A DNA stretch of 64,000 bases from Kaistia terrae (GTDB lineage Bacteria > Pseudomonadota > Alphaproteobacteria > Rhizobiales > Kaistiaceae): NCBI RefSeq assembly GCF_026344005.1, contig NZ_JAPKNH010000006.1, positions 186,001 through 250,000 of the forward strand, read 5' to 3'. The notes under the pieces are model-generated. The model had not been told where the DNA came from. It ran no database searches and saw nothing but the letters and a program-made list of their open reading frames with translations. The position numbers and the translations under genes are program-made. Positions 27,017 through 38,579 of the stretch are shown piece after piece (the first letter of the stretch is position 1; each line of letters begins with the position of its first letter).

Positions 27017-27469
27017 ATGGGCATGTCGGTCGGCGGACGGTCGGGAGGCGGTGGACGCGGCGGACGCCGGCGTCGGCGCTCGACCGGTGTCATGAGCGAA
27101 ATCAACGTCACGCCCTTCGTGGACGTCATCCTGGTGCTGCTGATCATCTTCATGGTCTCGGCGCCGCTGCTGACCGCTGGCGTGCCGCTCGACCTGCCAC
27201 AGAGCCAGGCCAAGGCGCTGACCGCCGACAAGGATCCGATCTCCGTCAGCGTCGACGCATCGGGCAAGATCTTCCTGCAGGAGACCGAGATTACCCTCGA
27301 CGAGATGGTCCCCAAGCTGAAGGCGATCGCCGCCAACGGCTATGAGGAGCGCATCTTCGTGCGCGGTGACAAGACCAGCAATTACGGCGCGATCATGAAG
27401 GTCATGGGCGCGATTTCCAGTGCCGGCTATCGCAATATCGGGCTCGTCACTGAGGCGACGGACGGCTGA
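27017..27469 (+). CDS. tolR: Tol-Pal system protein TolR (ExbD family)
   Basis: The 150-residue product has a Gly/Arg-rich cytoplasmic N-terminus (residues 1-22), then MSEINVTPFVDVILVLLIIFMVSAPLL with Asp36, the proton-relay residue of ExbD/TolR. A periplasmic domain with a peptidoglycan-contacting end (ERIFVRGDKTSNYGAIMKVMGAI) follows. It works as a dimer inside the TolQ pentamer. Its stop is 3 bp before tolA. Confidence 0.93.
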   Translation: MGMSVGGRSGGGGRGGRRRRRSTGVMSEINVTPFVDVILVLLIIFMVSAPLLTAGVPLDLPQSQAKALTADKDPISVSVDASGKIFLQETEITLDEMVPKLKAIAANGYEERIFVRGDKTSNYGAIMKVMGAISSAGYRNIGLVTEATDG

Positions 27470-27472
27470 TCC

Positions 27473-28459
27473 ATGCGCGCCGGGCTCGCCTTTTCCGTCG
27501 CTGCCCACCTCTCGGTTTTGGCCTGGGGTCTTTTCGGGCTGCCTGACAGCAAGCCGTTCGACACCACTTCGGTCGAATCGATGCCTGTCGACCTCGTGCC
27601 GATTTCCGAGCTGACGAGCCTGCAGAAGGGCAAGAAGACCGCCGAGGTCAAGAACAAGCCATCTCCGAACAAGCCTTCGGAGAAGGAGACGCCGAAGCCG
27701 TCGCCTGCGCCGCCCAAGCCGGCACAGCCCTCGACGCCGCCGCCTCCGCCACCACCACCCCCGCAGCCGAAATCGGAACCGACGCCTCCCGCGCCGACGC
27801 CGCCTGAGCCGACGCCTGCCAAGCCCGAGCCGACGCCGCCGGAGCCCGCGACGCCCGAACCGGCCGAAGTGAAGCCTGAGCCTACTCCCGAGCCCGCGCC
27901 TGTTCCCACCGAAGCCGAGGCGACACCGCCCCAGCCCGCTCCCAAGCCGCGTGTAAAGCCGCAGCCGCCGAAGCCTGTAGAAACAGCCGAAGCACCGAAG
28001 AAGCCCGAGAAGCCAGCTACGCAGCCATCGCAGAGCACGACGCCGTCCGATTTCGATCCGGACAAGATCGCCGCGTTGCTGGACAAGACCAAGCCGACGG
28101 GCGGCGAGACGCGGAGCCAGGAGCCGGAATCCTTCGGCGCGGAGGAAGAGCGCAATCCAAGCGCGGTGATGACGCAGAGCGAGATCGATGCGCTGCGCTC
28201 GCAGATCCAGCGCTGCTGGAACATTCCCGTCGGCTGGACCGACCCGAAGGACGTCACGGTGACGATTCGCTTCAAGCTGAACCAGGACGGTTCGGTGAAC
28301 GGCGTGCCTTCGATCCAGCAATATCCCGCCAGCCAGTACGGCACGGTCGCAGCCGACCGCGCGGTCGGCGCCGTGCTCCAGTGCGGCCCCTATCAGCTGC
28401 CGGTCGAGAAGTATGAACTCTGGAGCGAGGTCCAGATGCGATTCTCTCCGCAGGGATGA
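27473..28459 (+). CDS. tolA: Tol-Pal system protein TolA
   Basis: TolA spans the periplasm between TolQR and TolB/Pal. The 328-residue product has an N-terminal membrane helix (about 3-20), a long linker of Pro, Lys and Glu units ([16 protein letters not shown], residues about 60-190) instead of the helical linker of E. coli, and a C-terminal globular domain (about 230-328) with [30 protein letters not shown] and the conserved QCGPYQLP. The proline linker should give an extended rod. The ATG at 27473 follows the tolR stop directly. Confidence 0.9.
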   Translation: MRAGLAFSVAAHLSVLAWGLFGLPDSKPFDTTSVESMPVDLVPISELTSLQKGKKTAEVKNKPSPNKPSEKETPKPSPAPPKPAQPSTPPPPPPPPPQPKSEPTPPAPTPPEPTPAKPEPTPPEPATPEPAEVKPEPTPEPAPVPTEAEATPPQPAPKPRVKPQPPKPVETAEAPKKPEKPATQPSQSTTPSDFDPDKIAALLDKTKPTGGETRSQEPESFGAEEERNPSAVMTQSEIDALRSQIQRCWNIPVGWTDPKDVTVTIRFKLNQDGSVNGVPSIQQYPASQYGTVAADRAVGAVLQCGPYQLPVEKYELWSEVQMRFSPQG

Positions 28460-28541
28460 TAATCGCCGTCGTCACCGCTCTGCCGTTATCTTCGGTCACA
28501 ACCGAACCAGCACAAAAGATTTGGATTACAGGAACAGCACC

Positions 28542-29921
28542 ATGACGGTTCACGCCCTCGATAATGGCGCCGCGGCCGGTCCGCGTCGCTTCACCCGAAT
28601 GTCCTTCGGAGCGGCCCTGCTTTTCGCCGCTGCCTTCGTCGTGGCGACCGTCCCGTTCACCCAGCGCGCCGAAGCTCTGATTGAGCTCGATGTGACGCAG
28701 GGCAATGTCCAGCCGCTGCCGATCGCCATTCCCACCTTCATCGGCGGCACGCCGGCGGATGCGCAGCTGGCGGCGGACGTCTCCGGCGTGATCGCAGCCG
28801 ATCTGAAGCGTTCGGGCCTGTTCCTGCCGCTCGACCAGGCTTCATTCATCGAGAAGATCACCAACGCCAACCAGACGCCGAACTTCCAGAGCTGGACGGT
28901 GATCAAGGCGCAGGCGCTCGTCACCGGCGGCGTCACCCGCCAGTCGGACGGCCGTCTTCGGGCCGAGTTCCGCCTCTGGGACATCTATGCCGGCCAGCAG
29001 ATGGCGGGCCAGCAATTCTACACGACGCCGGAAAACTGGCGCCGCGTCGCCCATATCATCGCCGACGCGATCTATGAGCGGCTGACCGGCGAGCAGGGTT
29101 ATTTCGACAGCCGCGTCGTGTACGTCGACGAGAGCGGCCCGAAGGACAAGCGCGTCAAGCGCCTGGCCATCATGGACCAGGACGGCTTCAACTCGCGCTA
29201 TCTGACCCGTGGCAATGATCTCGTGCTGACGCCCCGCTTCAGCCCCGCCGCGCAGGAAGTCGTCTACATGTCCTACGGCTCGGATCAGCCGAGGGTCTAC
29301 CTGCTCAACATCGAAACCGGACAGCGCGAACTGGTCGGCAATTTCCCCGGCATGACCTTCGCCCCGCGCTTTTCGCCGGATGGCCAGCGCATCGTCATGA
29401 GCTTCGAGGATCAGGGCAACGCCAACATCTATGCGATGGACCTGCGTTCGCGCCGGACGACGCGGTTGACCAACTCCGCCTCGATCGACACCAGCCCGTC
29501 CTATGCGCCGGATGGCTCGCGGATCGTCTTCACCTCGGATCGCGGCGGCAGCCAGCAGCTCTACGTGATGGGCGCGGACGGCGCCAACCCGCAGCGTATC
29601 TCCTTCGGCCAGGGCTCCTATTCGACCCCCGTATGGTCGCCGCGCGGCGACCTGATCGCCTTCACGCGTCAGTCGTCCGGCGGATTCGCCATCGGCGTGA
29701 TGAAGCCGGACGGTTCGGGGGAGCGCATCCTGACCGAGGGCTTCCACAATGAAGGCCCGACCTGGTCGCCAAACGGTCGCGTGCTGATGTTCTTCCGCGA
29801 CACGCCCGGCGCCAATGGCGGACCGCAGCTCTGGTCGGTCGACCTGACCGGCTACAACGAGTTCAAGGTGCCGACGCCGGCCTTCGGTTCGGATCCGGCC
29901 TGGTCGCCTCTGATCAACTGA
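28542..29921 (+). CDS. tolB: Tol-Pal system beta-propeller protein TolB
   Basis: The 459-residue protein has a signal sequence with a long N-region (hydrophobic core about residues 21-40, processing after QRAEA). The N-terminal TolB domain ([20 protein letters not shown]) follows, then a six-bladed propeller of repeats such as [44 protein letters not shown] and [26 protein letters not shown]. It binds Pal in the periplasm. AGGA precedes the ATG at 28542; the frame extends further but homology begins here. A terminator follows at 29961. Confidence 0.94.
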   Translation: MTVHALDNGAAAGPRRFTRMSFGAALLFAAAFVVATVPFTQRAEALIELDVTQGNVQPLPIAIPTFIGGTPADAQLAADVSGVIAADLKRSGLFLPLDQASFIEKITNANQTPNFQSWTVIKAQALVTGGVTRQSDGRLRAEFRLWDIYAGQQMAGQQFYTTPENWRRVAHIIADAIYERLTGEQGYFDSRVVYVDESGPKDKRVKRLAIMDQDGFNSRYLTRGNDLVLTPRFSPAAQEVVYMSYGSDQPRVYLLNIETGQRELVGNFPGMTFAPRFSPDGQRIVMSFEDQGNANIYAMDLRSRRTTRLTNSASIDTSPSYAPDGSRIVFTSDRGGSQQLYVMGADGANPQRISFGQGSYSTPVWSPRGDLIAFTRQSSGGFAIGVMKPDGSGERILTEGFHNEGPTWSPNGRVLMFFRDTPGANGGPQLWSVDLTGYNEFKVPTPAFGSDPAWSPLIN

Positions 29922-29960
29922 GTCTGCGCTTGATCATCGGCCCCTGAGTGGGTAGTTTCC

Positions 29961-29992
29961 AGCCGCTGGCGCCTCGCGCCGGCGGCTTTTTT
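29961..29992 (+). terminator. Terminator after tolB
   Basis: The 12-bp stem with one G-T pair (AGCCGCTGGCGC with GCGCCGGCGGCT, 3-nt loop) is followed by TTTTTT. It separates the tolQRAB transcript from pal, which should have its own promoter in the next 200 bp. Confidence 0.88.
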
Positions 29993-30197
29993 CATCGCCG
30001 TGCGTATTTCGGTAACGATGTTCCCGCCCCTCGTTAGGCATGTGGGAATCAAGGCCGGCCCTTGGTTTTTCCGGTACCGCTTCGCTCAAACGGCAGAGAC
30101 GTTAACCTCCTCTCAACCACGTTTTTCAACCCGCACTTAACCAACGGGCTGCTAAGACCGCCTCATGTCCGAGTATGGTGGACAAGGAGTTATCTTC

Positions 30198-30713
30198 ATG
30201 ACGAATACTCACCCCATTCTGCGCGGCGCCAAGTTCGTCGTGTTCCTCGGTGCAGCGCTCGCGTTGGCAGCCTGCGCCAATAAGCCCGGTGCCGGCGGTG
30301 CTGGTGGTGCTGGCGGATTCGGTTCTGGCGTTGGTTCGGCGAGCCCGGGCAGCGCCCAGGATTTCGTCGTCAATGTCGGCGACCGCATCTTCTTCACGAC
30401 CGACCAGACCGAAATTTCGAACGCCAACCGCGCGACCCTCGACAAGCAGGCTCAGTGGCTGCAGCAGTATCCGCGCTACCAGGTCACGATCGAAGGCCAT
30501 GCCGACGAGCGCGGCACGCGTGAATACAACATCGCGCTGGGCGCACGTCGCGCCACCAACACCAAGAATTATCTCGCTTCGCGTGGCATCAACCCCGCTC
30601 GTATCCGCACGATCTCCTACGGCAAGGAACGGCCTGTCGCCGTTTGCAATGACATTTCCTGCTGGTCGCAGAACCGTCGCGCCGTCACCGTGCTGAACAA
30701 CGCCGGCTCGTGA
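30198..30713 (+). CDS. pal: Peptidoglycan-associated lipoprotein Pal
   Basis: The 171-residue product starts MTNTHPILRGAKFVVFLGAALALAACANK. The lipobox L-A-A-C at about residue 29 is followed by a Gly-rich linker. The OmpA-like domain (about 60-171) contains IFFTTDQTEISNANRATLDKQA, VTIEGHADERGTREYNIALGARRA and RIRTISYGKERPVAV, which bind meso-diaminopimelate. Pal ties the outer membrane to peptidoglycan and to TolB. AGGAG lies upstream of ATG 30198. It is cut off from tolB by a terminator and followed by another. Confidence 0.95.
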   Translation: MTNTHPILRGAKFVVFLGAALALAACANKPGAGGAGGAGGFGSGVGSASPGSAQDFVVNVGDRIFFTTDQTEISNANRATLDKQAQWLQQYPRYQVTIEGHADERGTREYNIALGARRATNTKNYLASRGINPARIRTISYGKERPVAVCNDISCWSQNRRAVTVLNNAGS

Positions 30714-30735
30714 TCTCGGTCCACCATACGGTTTG

Positions 30736-30771
30736 ACGGAAACGGCGGCCTCTGGCCGCCGTTTCTGTTTG
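30736..30771 (+). terminator. Terminator after pal
   Basis: The perfect 11-bp stem AAACGGCGGCC (30740-30750) with GGCCGCCGTTT (30754-30764) is followed by CTGTTTG, a short T-rich tail. It lies 27 bp after the pal stop. Confidence 0.82.
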
Positions 30772-30867
30772 TGCGACGCCGCAATTTGGCCGAACTCGAC
30801 CCGCCCAGATAGAGTGAGACGCGATGCGGCGGGTCCGACCCGCGACGATCCTCCAACGGATGGGCTG

Positions 30868-31821
30868 ATGAAACACAGAATTCCAATCCTGACCGCGGTG
30901 CTGTTCGCAGCTGGACTGACCTTCGCCACGACGGGCCCGGCCGATGCCGGCTTGTTCGATCGGCTGAAGCGCGGCCCCGAAGAGCAGGTCCCGCCCGGCG
31001 GCGTCGGCGATGGCGGGGTTTCTTCGGCGCAGGCGTCCCAGAACGAGGGGCAGGCAGGCATGCGCATGGACCGGATCGAGCAGCAGATGCGCGACATGAC
31101 CGGCCAGATCGAACAGCTGACCTTCCAGGTGCGCCAGTTGCAGGAGCAGCTCCAGCGTGCCCAGGGCGGCGCGGGCGATGCCGGCAAGCGTTCCGAGGCG
31201 CCGCCGCTTCGGGCGCGCGTTCCCTCTCGCGCCGCGGAGGCTCCGCCGCCAGCCGCCGCTGGTGGCGATCCGATCAGCGAGGCGATCGGTTCGACCGATG
31301 GCGAGATGGAAGGCAGCGTGCCAGTCGGGCAGGGGGCTCCGCCCCGCGCGCTTGGCCAGCTGTCGATCGACCCGAACGCGCCGATCGATCTTTCGCAGGG
31401 CGGCGGCGCGCCAGCCGGCGACGTTCCCCCGCCCACCGGCAGCGCGCGCGGCGACTATGACGCTGCCTATGGGCTCGTGCTCAAAGGCGACTATGACGTC
31501 GCCGAGACGTCCCTCCGCCAGTTTCTGCAGCAGTATCCGCGCGATCCGCTGGCGGCCGACGCGCAGTATTGGCTCGGCGAGAGCCTTTTCGCCCGCCAGG
31601 ATTTTCGCGGTTCCGCCGATGTGTTCCTCGCCGGCTACAAGCAGTACCCCAAGAGCGGCAAGGCGCCCGACATGCTGTTGAAGCTGGGCATGTCGCTTGC
31701 CGGACTGAATCAGCGCGAAGCCGCCTGCGCCACCTATGCCGAAGTCCTCAAGCAGTACCCGAAGAACTCGAATTCGCTGATGCAGCGGATCAAGCAAGAA
31801 CAGGCCAGTGCCAGCTGCTGA
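30868..31821 (+). CDS. cpoB: Cell division coordinator CpoB (YbgF)
   Basis: The 317-residue product has a signal peptide (MKHRIPILTAVLFAAGLTFA, cleaved after ADA). A trimerising coiled coil follows (about 60-105, DRIEQQMRDMTGQIEQLTFQVRQLQEQLQ), then a Pro/Ala-rich linker to about 190, and a C-terminal TPR domain (YDAAYGLVLKGDYDVAETSLRQFLQQYPRDPLAADAQYWLGESLF). CpoB links peptidoglycan synthesis with outer-membrane constriction through TolA. The start at 30868 is chosen for its signal peptide. Its end overlaps tilS by 14 bp. Confidence 0.92.
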   Translation: MKHRIPILTAVLFAAGLTFATTGPADAGLFDRLKRGPEEQVPPGGVGDGGVSSAQASQNEGQAGMRMDRIEQQMRDMTGQIEQLTFQVRQLQEQLQRAQGGAGDAGKRSEAPPLRARVPSRAAEAPPPAAAGGDPISEAIGSTDGEMEGSVPVGQGAPPRALGQLSIDPNAPIDLSQGGGAPAGDVPPPTGSARGDYDAAYGLVLKGDYDVAETSLRQFLQQYPRDPLAADAQYWLGESLFARQDFRGSADVFLAGYKQYPKSGKAPDMLLKLGMSLAGLNQREAACATYAEVLKQYPKNSNSLMQRIKQEQASASC

Positions 31822-33151
31822 GACCTCGTCGTGGATTTCTGACACGGCACTCGAGGCGCGGTTCGCGCCGTTTGCCGAGGTTGGCCATTTGGCACTCGCC
31901 GTCTCCGGCGGCGCCGATTCCCTTGCCCTACTCCTCCTTGCCCAACGCTGGCGCTCCGCCCGTGCGTCCGGTCCGCAACTGCTGGTGCTGACCGTCGATC
32001 ACGGCCTTCGTCCCGAATCGGCAGCCGAGGCGCGCTTCGTTGGCGAGGTCGCTGCCCGCTACGGGCTCGCATTCCGGTCACTGCGCTGGGAAGGCCCCGC
32101 GCCGACCGCCGGTGTCGAGGCGGCGGCCCGGGCCGCGCGCTATTCTCTCCTGCTGGATGCAGCGCGCATGGAGGGAGCCACCCGCCTCGCGACCGCCCAT
32201 CATCGCGACGATCAGGCTGAAACATTCCTGATGCGGCTGGCGCGCGGGTCCGGCGTCTACGGGCTCGCCGCGATGAGCTCCGATGTCGACCGTGATGGCA
32301 TCCGGCTGGTTCGTCCGCTGCTCGATGTGCCGCATGAGCGGCTGGTGGCGGTTGTCCGCGACGCCGGCCTGACCGCCGTCGAAGATCCCCACAATGCCGA
32401 TCCCGGCTTTGACCGCGTTCGCTTTCGCCAGTTGATGCCGGTGCTGGCAGCCGAAGGGCTGGACGCGGCGACGCTCGCCGCTACCGCGCGCCGCCTTGGC
32501 CGCGCTGCGGCGGCTCTCGACACCTATGTCGGGCGATTGTTTGCTGAAGCCGCGGAGGTCGACGCCTATGGCGCGGTCCGCCTCAAGGCAGATGGCTTGT
32601 GTGGAGAGCCGGAGGAAGTTCGCCTGCGGGCGCTTGCCCGGATCGTGCGCGCCGTTGGTGGCGGCGCCTATGTGCCGAGGCTGGAAAGCCTCGAAGCCCT
32701 GGAGGCGGCCATGCGCCGCGCCGCGCAACCTCCTGGCGGGGGGCAGGGGGAGGACAAGCTTGTCCGTACCCTCGCCGGTGTGGTGATCGATCTCCGGAAG
32801 GGCAGCTTCCGCTTCCAGCGCGAGCTGGGGCGGGCGGGATTGGCCGAAATTTCCATGCAATCGGGCTTTGCGGGCGTTTGGGACGGGCGTTTTGCGGTCC
32901 GCGCCACGCTCGCGGGCGACGGCTCGTTTACCATCGGCGCACTTGGACCGGAGGGACGGCGACAATTTGCCATCTGCGTGCCGAAGGGTATGCCGCGCGC
33001 CATCGAAGCGCTGCCCGCCCTACGCAGAAATGGCGCAATCCTTGCGGTTCCGGGCCTTGATGTCGCTGCGGAAACAGCGGCGGGCGTCCGCTTCGAGGCA
33101 TCCTCGCTGGTTGCAGCGCGGATGCTGGAACCGGCCCGATCGACCGATTGA
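31808..33151 (+). CDS. tilS: tRNA(Ile)-lysidine synthetase
   Basis: TilS attaches lysine to C34 of tRNA-Ile(CAU), changing its decoding from AUG to AUA. The 447-residue product has the PP-loop ATPase motif LALAVSGGADSLALLLL (around residues 28-45), LTVDHGLRPES, RLATAHHRDDQAETFLMRLARGSGVYGL and LVRPLLDVPHERLVAVV. C-terminal TilS domains follow. It starts with GTG at 31808 inside the end of cpoB and is probably translated by coupling. The ftsH gene follows after 138 bp. Confidence 0.92.
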   Translation: MPAAETSSWISDTALEARFAPFAEVGHLALAVSGGADSLALLLLAQRWRSARASGPQLLVLTVDHGLRPESAAEARFVGEVAARYGLAFRSLRWEGPAPTAGVEAAARAARYSLLLDAARMEGATRLATAHHRDDQAETFLMRLARGSGVYGLAAMSSDVDRDGIRLVRPLLDVPHERLVAVVRDAGLTAVEDPHNADPGFDRVRFRQLMPVLAAEGLDAATLAATARRLGRAAAALDTYVGRLFAEAAEVDAYGAVRLKADGLCGEPEEVRLRALARIVRAVGGGAYVPRLESLEALEAAMRRAAQPPGGGQGEDKLVRTLAGVVIDLRKGSFRFQRELGRAGLAEISMQSGFAGVWDGRFAVRATLAGDGSFTIGALGPEGRRQFAICVPKGMPRAIEALPALRRNGAILAVPGLDVAAETAAGVRFEASSLVAARMLEPARSTD

Positions 33152-33289
33152 AGAGCCGGATCTAAACCATTGCCGCATTTTCCGCGCTTTCATTGCCATA
33201 GCTCATATTGGCTTAAGCGGTCGGGCCACCTATCTTAGCTTTCAAATGAGCGGCACCTCGGCCGCAATCCTGCCCTTGAAGGGATTCTG

Positions 33290-35206
<1,917 letters not shown>

Positions 35207-35224
35207 TCGAACTCGCATGAACAC

Positions 35225-35260
35225 AAAAAGGGCGGAACCTCGCGGTTCCGCCCTTTTTCT
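35225..35260 (+). terminator. Terminator after ftsH
   Basis: AAAAAGGGCGGAACC pairs with GGTTCCGCCCTTTTT over 15 bp, closing a short loop, and continues into TCTTT. The A-rich left flank would also give a U-tract for minus-strand transcripts, so it can act for the convergent pseudogene as well. Confidence 0.92.
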
Positions 35261-35277
35261 TTGCGCGGATGCGCGGC

Positions 35278-35838
35278 TCAGGCGGCCTTGTTGATGGACG
35301 CCCCGATCAGGGTTTCGGAGTCGGTGATCGTCGCGCCATAGATCGTGCGCAAATATTCGATCGCCGCCGCGTTATCGACGCCGTCGAAGACGCAGACGCC
35401 ATCCGTCGGAACTTCGATGCCATGGCCGCGAATGAAGGCGCCATAGCTCGAATGGCGGACGCAGTAATGGGTGTGCTGGCCGACGATCACCACGTCGGTG
35501 ACGCCATAGCCCTGCAGGATCTCATGCAGGCCGGTTTCGTCGAAGGCGCCATAGAAGCGCTTCGGTGACACGATCTCGCGGGCCGCGCCGATCGGCGTCA
35601 GCGCGTCGATGACGTCGGCACCCCGGGTGCCCGCCATGGCATGTGGCCCCCAGACTGCGATCTCGGCGTCGTCGGCGCGATGCGCATCGTTGGAATAGAC
35701 GACCATCCACTCCGGATTGTTGCGCGCGTGATCGATCAGCTTCGCGATGACCGGGACGATCTTCTATGCGTGCATTTCATTCTGTAGGACGCCCGAGTAG
35801 AAGTCGTTCAGCATGTCGACGATGATAAGGGCCTTCAT
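35278..35838 (-). pseudogene. Isochorismatase/nicotinamidase-like cysteine hydrolase broken by an in-frame TAG
   Basis: From ATG 35838 (AGGAG upstream) the frame reads MKALIIVDMLNDFYSGVLQN, then EMHA, a TAG at 35766-35764 (codon 25), and continues without shift KIVPVIAKLIDHARNNPEW...VVYSNDAHRADDAEIAVWGPHAMAGT. It runs to the stop at 35278 (187 codons). The triad of the family is intact: Asp8 in IIVDMLNDF, Lys in PKRFYGAF and Cys in GQHTHYCVRHSSYGAF. An internal GTG/ATG could start only a fragment without Asp8. It is either a recent single-base pseudogene, a sequencing error or, less likely, a suppressed codon. It lies between ftsH and glmM on the opposite strand. Confidence 0.78.
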
Positions 35839-36128
35839 AACCTGCTCCTGATGCGGGAAAGGAAGCCCCCATTGCCATCCGGCCTGGCGCAAGGGAAAGC
35901 ACATTGCGTATCCCGCTGAAATATTCGACTGCCGAACCAATTGGCATCCAGTTTTTACGAATTGCTCAATGAAAACTGAACCTTATGGTCAATGAATTAG
36001 GATGGGCCCCGTCGCTGCCGACGTCGATCGCGTCGTCGCGGGCGGGCTTGTAACAACTGCTTATGATTTTTGAACTGTTTCGCCGCAATGCTGGTTTATG
36101 ACTGCCGGCGATTAGGAGACGAATACGC

Positions 36129-37472
36129 ATGGCACGCAAATTTTTCGGTACGGACGGCATTCGCGGCAAGGCCAACGCCTTTCCGATCACCCCGCAGCTC
36201 GCGTTGCAGGTCGGGATCGCTGCGGGGCTGGCGTTCCGGAATGGCGGCCATCGCCACCGGGTGGTGATCGGCAAGGACACGCGCCTATCCGGCTACATGA
36301 TCGAGCCGGCGCTGACGGCGGGCTTCACGGCGGCTGGCATGGACGTGTTCCTGCTGGGCCCGATGCCGACCCCGGCCGTCGCCATGCTGACGCGTTCGCT
36401 GCGCGCCGATCTCGGCGTCATGATCTCCGCGTCGCACAACCCTTATGAGGACAACGGCATCAAGCTGTTCGGTCCCGACGGCTACAAGCTCTCCGATGAG
36501 ACGGAGGCCAAGATCGAGGCGATGCTGGAGGAAGACCTTTCCGGTCGCCTCGCCGCGTCGCCGGACCTTGGCCGCGCCAAGCGCATCGACGGCGCGCAGG
36601 AGCGCTATGTCGAGTTCGCCAAGCGGACGCTGCCGAAGACACTGGATCTAGCCGGGCTGCGGATCGTGGTCGACTGCGCCAATGGTGCCGCCTACAAGGT
36701 GGCGCCGAATGTGCTCTGGGAGCTGGGCGCCGAGGTGATCACCATCGGTGCCGAGCCGAACGGCTACAATATCAACCTGGATGTCGGCTCGACGGCGCCG
36801 GATGCCTTGCGCCGGAAAGTGCGGGAGGTCCGCGCTGATATCGGCATCGCGCTTGATGGCGACGCCGACCGCGTCATCATCGTCGACGAGAATGGCGAGG
36901 TCGTCGACGGCGACCAGTTGATGGCCGTCGTCGCCCAGTCATGGGCCGAGGAAGGGCTTCTGTCGCAGCCGGGCATTGTGGCCACGGTCATGTCCAATCT
37001 CGGCCTGGAGCGCTTCCTGGGCTCGCTGGGCCTGTCGCTCGTCCGTACCAAGGTGGGTGATCGCTACGTCGTCGAGCACATGCGCCAGCATGGCTACAAT
37101 GTCGGTGGCGAACAGTCGGGCCATCTGGTCCTGTCCGATTTCTCGACGACCGGCGACGGCCTCGTCTCGGCGCTGCAAATTCTCGCTGTCGTGCGCAAGA
37201 CCGGCAAGCCGGTCAGCGAAGTGTGCCGGCGTTTCGAGCCTGTGCCGCAGATCCTGAAGAATTTGCGCTTCGGTGGCGGCAAGCCGCTGGAGAATGTGAA
37301 CGTCAAGGCGGCGATCGCCGATGGCGAGGCGCGCCTCGGCCAGTCCGGCCGCCTGGTGATTCGTCCCTCCGGCACCGAGCCGCTGATCCGGGTCATGGCG
37401 GAAGGCGACGATCACGCTTTGGTTGAGGCGGTGGTCGACGACATCATCGGTGCGCTCAAGCAGGTCGCCTGA
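36129..37472 (+). CDS. glmM: Phosphoglucosamine mutase
   Basis: GlmM converts glucosamine 6-phosphate to glucosamine 1-phosphate for UDP-GlcNAc, the precursor of peptidoglycan and lipid A. The 447-residue product starts [19 protein letters not shown], has the active-site phosphoserine in [20 protein letters not shown] (about residues 97-116), the Mg-binding DGDADRVI (about 243), GGEQSGHLV and the C-terminal [12 protein letters not shown] phosphate-binding loop. The usual rhizobial order tilS-ftsH-glmM is interrupted here only by the broken hydrolase gene on the other strand. Confidence 0.96.
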   Translation: MARKFFGTDGIRGKANAFPITPQLALQVGIAAGLAFRNGGHRHRVVIGKDTRLSGYMIEPALTAGFTAAGMDVFLLGPMPTPAVAMLTRSLRADLGVMISASHNPYEDNGIKLFGPDGYKLSDETEAKIEAMLEEDLSGRLAASPDLGRAKRIDGAQERYVEFAKRTLPKTLDLAGLRIVVDCANGAAYKVAPNVLWELGAEVITIGAEPNGYNINLDVGSTAPDALRRKVREVRADIGIALDGDADRVIIVDENGEVVDGDQLMAVVAQSWAEEGLLSQPGIVATVMSNLGLERFLGSLGLSLVRTKVGDRYVVEHMRQHGYNVGGEQSGHLVLSDFSTTGDGLVSALQILAVVRKTGKPVSEVCRRFEPVPQILKNLRFGGGKPLENVNVKAAIADGEARLGQSGRLVIRPSGTEPLIRVMAEGDDHALVEAVVDDIIGALKQVA

Positions 37473-37637
37473 GCGGCCGGCCGTCGCACTTTTTTGACGC
37501 GTGGCGGCGGAGAAGGCTGCCGCACGTTTTCGGCTTCGATGATGGAATCCTTTCGCCTGTACTTCATCGATGCGAGAGGCTGTTGCGGTGCGTCTTTCCT
37601 TGCCTTGCGGAAGGTCAGGTGAATGCCGCCGATTATG

Positions 37638-37674
37638 CTTAACCTTCCGTTGCAACGGAATGATTGTGGTTAAG
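37638..37674. promoter_or_regulatory. Nested inverted repeat upstream of the outer-membrane protein
   Basis: The core TTCCGTTGCAACGGAA (37645-37660) is a perfect 16-bp palindrome. It is flanked by CTTAACC (37638-37644) and GGTTAAG (37668-37674), which are also inverted. Such twofold symmetry suggests a protein operator. It lies 100-140 bp before the start codon, just upstream of the CtrA box. The rest of the 302-bp gap after glmM shows no gene. Confidence 0.5.
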
Positions 37675-37682
37675 AGTTGTAG

Positions 37683-37697
37683 TTAATCCGATGTTAA
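37683..37697 (+). promoter_or_regulatory. CtrA box upstream of the outer-membrane protein
   Basis: TTAA (37683-37686), seven bases, TTAA (37694-37697): a perfect TTAA-N7-TTAA match, 78 bp before the ATG at 37775. No clear -10 hexamer follows at the 12-base distance seen at the other two CtrA-box promoters of this window. Confidence 0.6.
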
Positions 37698-37774
37698 AGG
37701 GTTCTGGTTGAAATTCCCGCCATGAGAGTTTCGGGATCGCGCGCGCCGTGGTCCGACCTTCGATGGGGGATAGG

Positions 37775-38563
37775 ATGACCAAATCTCGGATAGTGGCTCT
37801 GGCGATCGCCGCAGGCCTTGGTTGCGGAATCTCGGCCGGTGCGGCTGTGGCGGCGGACCTGCCCTATGTGGAGCCTGTCCCGCTGGCAACAGGCGGCTGG
37901 TATCTTCGTGGCGCGATCGGCATGAGCAACCAGCGCCTCGACAACCTCGAGTATCAGTATTTCGAGGCGCCCGGTTATGCGACCTCCTGGATCAACGAGG
38001 GCGACTTCTCTTCCGCCCCGACCTTCAGCCTCGGCGCCGGCTACAAGTTCAACGACTGGTTCCGCGCCGACCTGACCGGCCAGTATCGCGCCAAGGCCAA
38101 TTTCAACGCGACGCAAAGCGTCGTGGACCTGCGCAATCCTTCTGTTCCGGTCTACTACACGGACGATTATACCGCGCGTAAGTCGGAATGGCTGTTCCTG
38201 GCCAACGGCTATGTCGATCTCGGCACCTATCGCGGGATTACCCCTTATCTCGGCGCCGGCATCGGTACGTCGCGCAACACGATCTCGGGCTTTCGCGACG
38301 TGAATCCCGAACTCGGTGGATCCGGCTATGCAGACTCCAAGTCGCAGTGGAACTTCGCCTGGGCGCTGCATGCCGGCCTTGGCTTCCAGGTGACGGAAAA
38401 CCTGATCTTCGATCTCGGCTACAGCTTCGTTGATCTGGGCAATGCCAAGACCGACACGGCCTACAATTCCGACCCGCAATGGTCGCGTGCGAACGATGGC
38501 TTCAAGTTCAAGAACATCACCTCGCACGACGTGAACTTCGGCATCCGCTACCAGTTCAACTGA
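37775..38563 (+). CDS. Outer-membrane beta-barrel protein (Omp25/Omp31-like)
   Basis: The 262-residue product has a signal peptide (MTKSRIVALAIAAGLGCGISAGAAVA, cleaved before ADLPYVEP). A series of amphipathic beta-strands follows (GWYLRGAIGMS, FSLGAGYKFNDWFRADLTGQYR, WLFLANGYVDLGTYRGITPYLGAGIGTS, WALHAGLGFQVTENLIFDLGYSFVDLG). The protein ends VNFGIRYQFN, a C-terminal Phe-x-Asn pattern near the BAM signal. This fits the OmpA-like 8-stranded barrels called Omp25/Omp31 in rhizobia and Brucella. ATG 37775 has GGGGGA upstream. A CtrA box and a large palindrome precede it; it ends in its own terminator. Confidence 0.85.
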   Translation: MTKSRIVALAIAAGLGCGISAGAAVAADLPYVEPVPLATGGWYLRGAIGMSNQRLDNLEYQYFEAPGYATSWINEGDFSSAPTFSLGAGYKFNDWFRADLTGQYRAKANFNATQSVVDLRNPSVPVYYTDDYTARKSEWLFLANGYVDLGTYRGITPYLGAGIGTSRNTISGFRDVNPELGGSGYADSKSQWNFAWALHAGLGFQVTENLIFDLGYSFVDLGNAKTDTAYNSDPQWSRANDGFKFKNITSHDVNFGIRYQFN

Positions 38564-38579
38564 TATCTTCGCCGTCCTG

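Noticed and set aside
30105-30165. TTAACC-rich stretch before pal as CtrA site
   Set aside because: Spacing gives TTAA-N7-TCAA at best and a lone TTAACC; too weak to claim.
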